In this document: in pieces, positions 57,401-64,000 of the stretch
Layout of the letters: each line of letters begins with the position of its first letter
Numbering within the stretch: position 1 is the stretch's first letter
Assembly (NCBI GenBank): GCA_963697565.1
Contig: CAVOOM010000008.1
Coordinates: forward strand, 744,001-808,000
From: CAWFSE01 sp963697565
GTDB taxonomy: Bacteria > Actinomycetota > Actinomycetes > CAVWCF01
Direction of reading: 5' to 3'
Length of the DNA: 64,000 nt
Notes under the pieces: generated by a model
Told to the model about the DNA's origin: nothing
Databases searched by the model: none
What the model saw: only the letters and a program-made list of their open reading frames with translations
Position numbers and translations under genes: made by a program

Positions 57401-57545
57401 CGCCGTCAGGCCCCTTGCCCACCAAGATGACGCCCTGGCTCGACACCTCCTTGGCGGCCACCTTGTCGGCCAGCGCGCGGAATTCCCGCTCGGCCAGGTC
57501 GACGTCGGGGTAGCCGGCCACCAGGAGCATCTGGGTGTCGGACAT
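54406..57545 (-). CDS. DUF1269-sulfatase fusion protein, copy 2 (two frameshifts, native stop lost)
   Basis: Large arylsulfatase similar to mycobacterial AtsA/AtsD. Residues 1-170 form a DUF1269-like domain: 'MSDTQMLLVAGYPDVDLAER', then the hydrophobic hairpin 'GAGVLVGLFAPPMLGAVAVG' and 'AAAGAVVGHFAGNKL'. The sulfatase domain starts near residue 200 with 'APNVLIVLIDDAGFGGPDTF'; the formylglycine Cys is in 'VCSPTRAALLTGRNHHRVG' (about residue 255). 'IWGDNGASMEGTLTGSFNET' supplies more metal contacts. Frames change near 56140 and 55865. Copy 1 ends 'HGAAG' and stops; here the frame runs on 78 codons, antisense to copy-1 LURP-one, to 54406, because the duplication join lies at 54641. Confidence 0.87.
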
Positions 57546-57657
57546 GCGGTGATCCTTTCGAAGGACTCAGGACGAGGTCGCCGAGGTGGGCCCGCGGCCC
57601 GCCCCGGTCCGATCTTGCCGGATAAGCGGGGTCTTCGCAGCGCCGTCGGCGGGTTCG

Positions 57658-58884
57658 TCAGGCGCGCTGGTCGCGGCGGGCGACCCAGTCCATCACGGCG
57701 TCGGCGTACCCGCCGGACCTCAGCTGCGCGGCCATGAAGCGCATGGGCTGGTCGACGTGCCGGAAGTACGCCTGGTAGCTCGGGCACAGGTAGTGCAGCC
57801 CGGGCTCGCCATCCGGGGTCGTGGTGAACCGGTCCTTCGGGCAGCCTCCGTTGCAGGCGAAGCGCACGTCGCACGAGCGGCAGTACGCGGGAAGCGTGTC
57901 GCGCTTGGCGTCGCCGAAGGCCTTCTGCTGCGGAGATGACACCAGCTCGATCAGCGGGAGCTGGGTGATGTTGCCGAGGAGGTGCTCGGGTTCGACGAAG
58001 TGGTCGCAGGAGTAGAGGTCGCCGTTGTGCTCGAGGGCGAGGGCCGTGCCGCAGGTCACCGCGTGGACGCATAGCGACCCGGCCACGCCGACGAAGCTCG
58101 CCAGCGTGGAGTCGAACATCTGCACGTAGACCCGCCCGACGTCCTGGCGTACCCACTCGTCGAACACCGCGATGAGGAAGCGCCCGTAGCCCTCGGGGGA
58201 GACCGAGCGCTCGGTGACGTCGGACCCGGTCGGGATGCCGCCGGGGGAGGGCAGCTCGACGATGGGGATGAGCTGGATGAACTCCGCCCCGAGGTCGTCG
58301 CGCAGGAACCGGTAGACCTCCAGCCCGTGGTCCTCGTTGGCGTGGTGCACGGTGGTCAGCACGTTCCAGCGCACCCCGTGCGCCTTGAGCCGGTCCAGCC
58401 CGGCGATGACGCGGTCGAACGTCGGCTTGCCACCCTTGTCGACGCGGTAGGCGTCGTGGAGTTCGCGCGGGCCGTCGATCGAGATGCCGACCAGGAAGTC
58501 CTTCTCGGCGAGGAACGTCGCCCATTCGTCGTCGATGAGGGTTCCGTTGGTCTGGATCGTGTGCTCGATGACCTGGTCGGGCCGTCGGTGTCGCTCGACG
58601 AGTTCGACGACTCGGCTGAAGAACTCGATGCCCATGAGCGTCGGCTCGCCGCCCTGCCAGGCGATCGTGACCTCGGGATCGCGGTGCGACTCGAGCAGCT
58701 GGCGGACGTACGTCTCCAGCAGCCCGTCGCTCATCCGGAACGTGCTGCCGGGGTAGAGCTCCTCCTTGGCCAGGAAGAAGCAGTACGAGCAGTCGAGGTT
58801 GCAGATCGCGCCGGTGGGCTTCCCGAGCACGTGGAATGTAGAGGGGTGGCTCATCGCCGGACTCTGAGCGTCAGCTGCGTCCAC
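57658..58884 (-). CDS. anaerobic sulfatase-maturating radical SAM enzyme, copy 2
   Basis: Intact 408-residue anSME. It converts the Cys or Ser of a sulfatase signature to formylglycine without oxygen. The radical SAM cluster site is 'GAICNLDCSYCFFLAKEELY' (CX3CX2C, Cys 28/32/35 from GTG 58884). 'TIAWQGGEPTLMG' binds SAM, and the SPASM-type auxiliary clusters are coordinated by cysteines including 'LYSCDHFVEPEHLLG' and 'CRSCDVRFACNGGCP'. ATG 58854 is an alternative start, but GTG 58884 is shared with copy 1. Its sulfatase target carries CSPTR, exactly the motif it should modify. Confidence 0.93.
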   Translation of the reverse strand: MDAADAQSPAMSHPSTFHVLGKPTGAICNLDCSYCFFLAKEELYPGSTFRMSDGLLETYVRQLLESHRDPEVTIAWQGGEPTLMGIEFFSRVVELVERHRRPDQVIEHTIQTNGTLIDDEWATFLAEKDFLVGISIDGPRELHDAYRVDKGGKPTFDRVIAGLDRLKAHGVRWNVLTTVHHANEDHGLEVYRFLRDDLGAEFIQLIPIVELPSPGGIPTGSDVTERSVSPEGYGRFLIAVFDEWVRQDVGRVYVQMFDSTLASFVGVAGSLCVHAVTCGTALALEHNGDLYSCDHFVEPEHLLGNITQLPLIELVSSPQQKAFGDAKRDTLPAYCRSCDVRFACNGGCPKDRFTTTPDGEPGLHYLCPSYQAYFRHVDQPMRFMAAQLRSGGYADAVMDWVARRDQRA

Positions 58885-59025
58885 GCCGCCAGTCTGCCCT
58901 GCCCTCCGGCCGGGGGCCCTGCTGCGGCTCCAACAGCCGAGATGCGGGGCGCCGACAGCGCGGTTTAGGGTCGAAGACGCGGGGGGTGACGCCCCTCGCT
59001 GCCGCCAACGACTCAGGAGACCCCT

Positions 59026-59598
59026 ATGACAGAAGACCAGACCAACGCCGACCAGCCCGAGGTCGTTGCCGCTGTCGCCGCGGTCACCGACGGCGCCTAC
59101 GCGCTGATCGTCGCTGACTTCGCCGACACCGACACCGCGTGGGAGGCCTACGAGGCCCTCAAGTCCGTCGAGGACGGCCGCCACGTGGAGATCGAAGGGG
59201 TCATCGTCGTCAAGCGCGAGGCCGACGGCACCCTCGAGGTCCAGAAGGCGACCGACCACAGCACCGGCCGCGGGCTCAAGTGGGGCCTCGTCGGAGGAGT
59301 CGTGCTGGGCGTCATCTTCCCGCCGTCGATCATCGGCAGCGCCGCAGTCCTGGGTGCGGCTGGTGCCGCCACTGGCAAGCTTCGCGAGATCCACCACCGC
59401 GGCGAGCTGGAGGCCAAGCTGGAGAACGCGATCGCCCCCGGGCACTCCGGGATCCTCGCGTTCGTCTCGGACCCCGGCGCGGTCGAGATCCGCAAGGCGC
59501 TCGACAAGGCCGACCACATCGTCGAGTCCGCCGTGGACGACGTGGTCGCCCGCGACATCAAGGCAGCCGCCAAGGACGCCGAGTCCGAAGGCGCCTGA
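59026..59598 (+). CDS. DUF1269 membrane protein, copy 2
   Basis: Second copy of the 190-residue protein at 53311-53883, differing at about ten residues (for example 'STGRGLKWGLVGGVVLGVIF' against 'STRRGLKWGVVGGVVLGVIF', and 'GAAGAATGKLREIHHRGELE'). Intact. Differences are scattered and mostly conservative, so both copies look under selection. Same divergent layout with the maturase gene and the same short promoter-like TAGGGT box upstream. Confidence 0.85.
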   Translation: MTEDQTNADQPEVVAAVAAVTDGAYALIVADFADTDTAWEAYEALKSVEDGRHVEIEGVIVVKREADGTLEVQKATDHSTGRGLKWGLVGGVVLGVIFPPSIIGSAAVLGAAGAATGKLREIHHRGELEAKLENAIAPGHSGILAFVSDPGAVEIRKALDKADHIVESAVDDVVARDIKAAAKDAESEGA

Positions 59599-59618
59599 CC
59601 CGGCCCTCAGCCAGCCGC

Positions 59619-59649
59619 GGCGCGCACCGGCATCACGCCGGTGCGCGCC
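59619..59649 (+). terminator. 13-bp perfect hairpin between DUF1269 and LURP-one genes, copy 2
   Basis: Same arms as at 53904-53934, with loop ATCAC instead of ACCAC. Stem conservation with loop change supports a real RNA structure, though the copies are recent. Confidence 0.5.
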
Positions 59650-59691
59650 GGGCCACCACCCAGTCGTCAACAGGATTTGGAGGACACAGTC

Positions 59692-60204
59692 ATGGGTCTG
59701 CGCGATCGGCGCCGGGGAGACGAATCACCACCCAGCCGCTACCAGATGCGCGAGCAGCTGCTCTCGATTGGAGACGACTACTGGATCGAGGACGGATCGG
59801 GCCGCCGCGCGTTCAAGGTCGACGGTAAGGCCGTCCGGGTCCGCGACACGTTCGTCCTTCGGGACGCCGCAGGCAACGAGGCCGCGAAGATCCAGGAACG
59901 CGCGGTCAGGGTGCGCGACACGATGGAGATCGAGCGGGCGGGCGGCAACGCCACCGTGCACAAGAACCTGGTGGGACTGCGAGACCGATTCAAGATCGAG
60001 GTCTCGGGGGGCAGCGACCTCAGCGCCCACGGCAACCTGGTCGACCACGAGTACGAGATCGAGCGCGACGGCGACACCATCGCCACCGTTTCGAAGAAGT
60101 GGTTCCGCGTCCGGGACACCTACGGGGTCGAGATCGAGCCGGGCCAAGACGAGGCTCTCGTCCTTGCCATCACGGTGTGCATCGACGCGATGACCCACGA
60201 CTGA
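59692..60204 (+). CDS. LURP-one/tubby-fold protein, copy 2
   Basis: Intact 170-residue copy of the gene at 53977. Reads 'MGLRDRRRGDESPPSRYQMR' to 'LVLAITVCIDAMTHD', with the continuous stretch 'AAKIQERAVRVRDTMEIERA' that is broken in copy 1. It belongs to the LURP-one-related family, whose barrel may bind lipid. As the last gene of the divergent pair, it may act with the DUF1269 protein at the membrane surface. Confidence 0.9.
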   Translation: MGLRDRRRGDESPPSRYQMREQLLSIGDDYWIEDGSGRRAFKVDGKAVRVRDTFVLRDAAGNEAAKIQERAVRVRDTMEIERAGGNATVHKNLVGLRDRFKIEVSGGSDLSAHGNLVDHEYEIERDGDTIATVSKKWFRVRDTYGVEIEPGQDEALVLAITVCIDAMTHD

Positions 60205-60257
60205 GCCGACACCGCCGCACCCGTTCCGAGTGACGCCGCAGGGCTGCCGGGCCCACC

Positions 60258-60291
60258 TGTGGATGAGTCTTCCGCGGAAGACTCATCCACA
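60258..60291. repeat. 34-bp perfect palindrome, copy 2
   Basis: Identical to 42505-42538; here two more flanking base pairs extend the symmetry to 38 bp (60256-60293). It lies 54 bases after the LURP-one stop. Nothing else was recognised between 60205 and 60394. Confidence 0.9.
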
Positions 60292-60394
60292 GGCCGCTTG
60301 TCGCAGCAACCTCGGCAGGATCGCCTGCACGAAGTCCGCCCGTGGTGTGGGCCGTCCACCGGTCACGAAATGCAGCGACGCGCGGCAAGGATCC

Positions 60395-61252
60395 CTAGGC
60401 GGCGTCGGAGGCCTTGTTCGGGGGGGCGGCCGCAATGGGCTTGCTGTGCTCGACTGGTGCGGCACGTGTCTCGGCCGCAGCGGCCGACTCGCCGGCGATG
60501 AACGAGTTCAGCTCGGCGATGGTGGTCATGATGGGCGAGGGGAAGACCACGGTGGTGTTCTTGTCCACGCCGATCTCGACCAGGCTCTGCAGGTTGCGGA
60601 GCTGCAGGGCCAACGGGTGGGCGACCATCGTGTCGGACGCCTCGCCGAGAGCCGCCGCGGCCAGGGACTCACCCTCGGCGTTGATGATCTTCGCCCGCTT
60701 CTCGCGCTCCGCCTCGGCCTGCCGCGCCATGGCCCGCTTCATCGTCTCGGGAAGCTGGATGTCCTTCAGCTCCACGAGGGTCACTTCCACGCCCCACTCG
60801 AGGGTGGTGATGTCGAGGATCTGGCGGATGTCCATGTTGATCCGGTCGGTCTCTGCCAGCGTCTCGTCCAGGGTGTGCTGCCCGACCACCTTGCGCAGGG
60901 TCGTTTGCGCGATCTGGTTGATGGCCGCGAGGACGTTCTCGATCGCGATCACCGACTTCACGGCATCGACGACGCGGTAGTAGGCGACGGCGGAGATGTC
61001 GACGCTGACGTTGTCGCGGGTGATGATCCCCTGGGACTGGATGGGCATCGTCACGACCCGCAGTGACACCCGGTGCAAGACGTCGACGAACGGGATCATC
61101 AGCCGCAACCCGGGCTCCCGCACGCCCTGCAGCCGGCCGAAGCGCAGCACCACCCCTCGCTCGTACTGCTTGACGATCTTGATCGCGAGCGCGAGCAGCA
61201 CCACGAGCACCACCAGGATGGTGATGAGGACGATGATCTGTGTGGTGGTCAT
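60395..61252 (-). CDS. slipin / SPFH (band 7) membrane protein
   Basis: 285 residues, intact. One N-terminal helix 'IIVLITILVVLVVLLALAIK' anchors it; the SPFH domain follows: 'VKQYERGVVLRFGRLQGVRE', 'PGLRLMIPFVDVLHRVSLRV' and 'ITRDNVSVDISAVAYYRVVD'. 'TTLEWGVEVTLVELKDIQLP' and 'AEAEREKRAKIINAEGES' are the stomatin-type end with coiled coil. Likely forms oligomeric membrane microdomain scaffolds. A NfeD-type protease partner, usual for one slipin class, is not seen. Confidence 0.9.
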   Translation of the reverse strand: MTTTQIIVLITILVVLVVLLALAIKIVKQYERGVVLRFGRLQGVREPGLRLMIPFVDVLHRVSLRVVTMPIQSQGIITRDNVSVDISAVAYYRVVDAVKSVIAIENVLAAINQIAQTTLRKVVGQHTLDETLAETDRINMDIRQILDITTLEWGVEVTLVELKDIQLPETMKRAMARQAEAEREKRAKIINAEGESLAAAALGEASDTMVAHPLALQLRNLQSLVEIGVDKNTTVVFPSPIMTTIAELNSFIAGESAAAAETRAAPVEHSKPIAAAPPNKASDAA

Positions 61253-61452
61253 GGGGAACCTCCTTGGAGGAACGCCTTCCACTGCCAGGGTGCCTCGCGG
61301 CGGACCGTGCGGTGAGAGCCGGAGGTCCCTCAGGTGGTCCGGACGCGCCGCTGCCCCTCGGCCGGATCGAGGGCTACGCGTTCGCGGTGTGCCCGCCGTT
61401 GGCGGAACGGACCTTTGCCTCATGTTCCGGCCTGGGTGAGGGAGAAACGTAG

Positions 61453-62325
61453 GTGGTGGGCGATGGCCGCGGGGAGGTGGTCGCCGTGCGGAAGGCAGCG
61501 GTGCTCGCGGGCGGGCTCGTCGCGGCTGCTCTTGGCTGCCTGGCCTTGGCTCCGCTGGCCCGGGCCTATGAGCCGCCAGAGCCGCTCACCCTGACCGACC
61601 CGATCGGCGACGCCGTGCGTCCCGACGGTGGCGGGGCCGTCGGCCCGGACATCACCTCGGTGACGGTGTCGCAGCCTGATCCAGGGACGCTGCGGCTCGT
61701 GGTGACGTTCGCGGAGCCCTTGGTGTTGCGCGAGACGGCGCCCGTGGTCGAGGACGGCGTACGGGTGCTTCTCGGCCACCAACGGGGCAGCCAGATGTAC
61801 GGCAACTACGTGGCCTGGGTCGGCGCCGCCGACCCCTCGCGGGTGCTGCTGACCGACCTGGCCAAGCCCTGGCATCCGGGTTCCGTGGTTGCCGGGGGTA
61901 CGGCCCAGGTGGACGGCCAGGTCCTCACGCTGAGCATGCCCACGGAGCCGTTGCGTGCCCGTACCCACTACGGGCGGTCGGTGGGTCCGAGCCTGCCGAT
62001 CACCGTGTCCGTCCGTACGTCGCTGGGGTGGGCCTACGGCGGGCCGATCGACGCGATGGAGCCGGTCGCCACCGGCGACGCCACTCCAGATGGCGGGGGC
62101 ATGCGGCCTTTCGCTTGGTCTGGGCCTGCGGAGCCGACTCCGCTCTCGAACGCCCTCTCCGCAGCGGGAGGTGCGTTGGCGGCGCTGGCCGCGGTGCTCC
62201 TGCTCGGCGCGTACGCCTGGGGCGCGCGGTCACGTCGACTGGAGGCGCAGCGGGCGGACGCCCGGGCGGAGTCGGCGCTCTTCGGGGAGTTCCAGGATGT
62301 GGAGTTGCTCAGCTCGGGTCGCTGA
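61453..62325 (+). CDS. exported protein with C-terminal membrane anchor
   Basis: 290 residues. Signal peptide 'VLAGGLVAAALGCLALAPLA' ends near residue 38 (ARA-YEPP). The outside domain is all-beta-like, e.g. 'PDITSVTVSQPDPGTLRLVV' and 'VLLGHQRGSQMYGNYVAWVG'. A C-terminal helix 'ALSAAGGALAALAAVLLLGA' and basic tail anchor it. It overlaps the start of the propeller lipoprotein, so they form an operon and may act together outside the membrane. Family not recognised. Confidence 0.7.
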   Translation: MVGDGRGEVVAVRKAAVLAGGLVAAALGCLALAPLARAYEPPEPLTLTDPIGDAVRPDGGGAVGPDITSVTVSQPDPGTLRLVVTFAEPLVLRETAPVVEDGVRVLLGHQRGSQMYGNYVAWVGAADPSRVLLTDLAKPWHPGSVVAGGTAQVDGQVLTLSMPTEPLRARTHYGRSVGPSLPITVSVRTSLGWAYGGPIDAMEPVATGDATPDGGGMRPFAWSGPAEPTPLSNALSAAGGALAALAAVLLLGAYAWGARSRRLEAQRADARAESALFGEFQDVELLSSGR

Positions 62326-64000
62326 CCGGCGTCGGTCGCTCGTGGCCGTCGCCCTGGTGGTGGCTGGCCTCGTGCTGACCGGGTGCCACGCGTGGCCGAC
62401 ACCACCCCTCGGAGTGGCCGAGGGCGCCGCCGCTTCGGAGCCGGAGCGGGTTGCGTCCTTCGGCCCCTCGTTCTTCGGGCTGGCCGCCGACGGCCTTGGT
62501 GCGCTGTGGTGGGCCGGGCCGGGCGTGTCGAGGTTTGATCCGGCTACCGGGGTCTTGCGGACCTTCACGGCGGCCGATGACGCGGCCTTCGCGACGCAGT
62601 GGCAAACGGTCACCTCGGTCCACGGTGGGGTCTGGCTGATCGAGTCCGGACGGGTGCGCCGCTTCGACGGCGAGCGGTTCGCGACTGCGCTGCCCACCCC
62701 CGTGGAGTTCTGCCGGCTGTCGGAGGGCGGGGACGGCGCTCTCTTCGGGGTCTCCTGCGACTCCAGCGGTTTGGTCCGCGGCGTTTACCGGTGGGCTGAT
62801 GGCCGCTGGCAGCCCGTGGACCTCGACCTCAGCGGGGAGGGGCGGATCCCTGGGCCTGCTTGGAGCGGACCCGACGGGCGGACTGTGGTTCCGGTGGTCC
62901 CTGTGGTTCGGGGCGGGCGATGCCCTCGTTCACTGGGACGACGGCGCCTGGCAGGTCTACGACGCGGCCCACGGGCTGCCCCTCGGGGTGGGGACGGTGG
63001 CCTTGGCCGCCCGCGGTAGGGGTCTGGGTGGCCGCGGAGGAGTGCGGTGGTCCGGCTGGCTCACGGTGAGGCGATGCCGCCTGACTCCCTGACTCCGGCC
63101 TCGCGTACGTGGGCTCGATGGTGGAGGCCGGCGGAGCGCTCTGGGTGGCAGGGACGGCGCAGGACCCCTGGTCGGCAAGTCAGCAGGGGGAGGCCGAGCC
63201 GGCGATCGTCGCCCGGTGGGACGGCACGTCGTGGACCCGCTATGGACCGGAGAGCGGGCTGGACCTCTGCGCCTCGCCCGACATCTGCGCCGTCTCGCTG
63301 GCTGCGGCCGGTGGCCGAGTGTGGGCCGCCGGTCGGGAGGGGCTCTTCCGCCTCGACGGCGACCGCTGGACCAACGTCCTTCCGGCCGTCGCCCCTGCCT
63401 TCGCGGAGCGAATGGTCGTGACCGGTCCCGATGAGGCGTGGGTCATCGACAGTGGCGCGCCGTGGCGGCTCAAGGGCGGCCGATGGTCCGAGTCCCCTGG
63501 CGTCGGCCGACTGGGGGGAGTTGTGGTGGACCTCGCCCGAGGCCCGGACGGGGGGCTGTGGGCGGCGACCACGTTCGGTCTCGCCCGGTTCGACGGCGAG
63601 CGGTGGCGGGAGGTGGCGGACGTCGTGACGCTGACCGGCTCGGCGGCGAACATGCGCCGGTTTCAGCAGCGTCGCAGTCGCCCCGGATGGCGCGGTTTGG
63701 GCCTTGACGGACGACGGGAGGGTGGTGCGCATCGGCGACGGGGTGTCAGTCCCGCAGCCGGCGCTTATGGGGGGCGGCGATCTGCAGGTCTCGGCCGATG
63801 GCACGGTCTGGGCCACCGGGTACGGCTGGGGCGGTCCAGGGGCCGTGGGCGAGGTCAGTTGGCGCGGCTCGGATGGGCGCTGGATGCCGGAGTATCCGTG
63901 GGGGAAGGACACGGCCACCCAGGACTGCGGCGCCGGTCTCGCGGTCGCCCAGCGCGAGGTGTGGGCCATCCGGCGGTGCTGGGGCGGGCCGGGGACAGCT
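62297..64000 (+). CDS. beta-propeller lipoprotein, partial at window end (frameshifted)
   Basis: Start ATG 62297 overlaps the previous gene by 29 bases. Signal and lipobox: 'SLVAVALVVAGLVLTGCHAW'. The rest is a series of blades of the two-component-regulator-propeller type, each with a pattern like 'GLAADGLGALWWAGPGVSRF', 'SVHGGVWLIESGRVRRFDGE', 'GPDGGLWAATTFGLARFDGE' and 'SADGTVWATGYGWGG'. Frames change near 62875, 63025, 63105 and 63655. It continues past the window. Probably a sensor or binding domain on the outer membrane face. Confidence 0.75.

Larger units (their letters stand above)
54642..60240. repeat. tandem duplication, cassette copy 2
   Basis: Second unit, about 5.6 kb, in the same order and orientation as 48981-54530. 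About 110 bases of unmatched sequence (54531-54641) separate the copies. Copy 2 preserves intact frames for maturase, DUF1269 and LURP-one. Homology ends near 60240, 17 bases before the 34-bp palindrome. Confidence 0.88.

Overview
The window is a very GC-rich, densely coding segment of an actinobacterial chromosome. Supporting markers are a primary sigma factor with a long Ala/Lys/Pro-rich N-terminus, a DUF4192 protein, a SAM-IV riboswitch, many short-lipobox lipoproteins, an LPXTG-type surface protein and a heliorhodopsin. The sigma-factor tail and DUF4192 fit Propionibacteriales-like relatives, but that placement is weak. Two oxygen-independent radical systems (a YjjI-type glycyl radical enzyme with its activase, and anaerobic sulfatase-maturating enzymes) suggest a facultatively anaerobic or microaerobic life. 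I see no rRNA, tRNA, CRISPR array or insertion sequence.

About half of the genes, including the essential sigma factor, are interrupted by single-base frameshifts with clean coding on both sides. I read most of these as uncorrected sequencing or assembly indels and give one span per gene, naming the breaks.

Layout. 0-13 kb: membrane and redox proteins, methyltransferases, a DEAD-box helicase, the YjjW/YjjI pair, a cold-shock gene and small lipoproteins. 12.9-18.7 kb: an unusual membrane protein with GGVDVIER repeats, a stand-alone DUF1156 DNA methylase and a repeat-bearing sortase-anchored protein. 18.9-28.5 kb: flavodoxin, CDF metal exporter, heliorhodopsin, a TerC metal transporter behind a yybP-ykoY-like riboswitch, a GreA/B-C fusion, and a patatin/acyltransferase pair. 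28.6-31.5 kb: SAM-IV riboswitch followed by metY and metX. 31.5-36.6 kb: lipoprotein, PKD protein, universal stress protein, HhH-GPD glycosylase and sigA. 36.6-48.8 kb: an accessory zone with diverged direct repeats of the sigA 3' end, small secreted proteins, two convergent homocysteine methyltransferases flanked by pieces of a split VOC gene, and a badly degraded stretch at 44.9-46.9 kb.

48.98-60.24 kb is the most striking part: a tandem duplication of a cassette of about 5.6 kb. Each copy has a leftward sulfatase whose N-terminus is a DUF1269 domain, its radical-SAM maturase, and, divergently, a free DUF1269 protein and a LURP-one/tubby-fold protein. The genes appear to form a membrane-associated, oxygen-independent sulfatase system. 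A perfect 34-bp palindrome closes the second copy and recurs at 42.5 kb. The window ends with a slipin (SPFH) gene, a secreted membrane-anchored protein and a beta-propeller lipoprotein that runs off the end.
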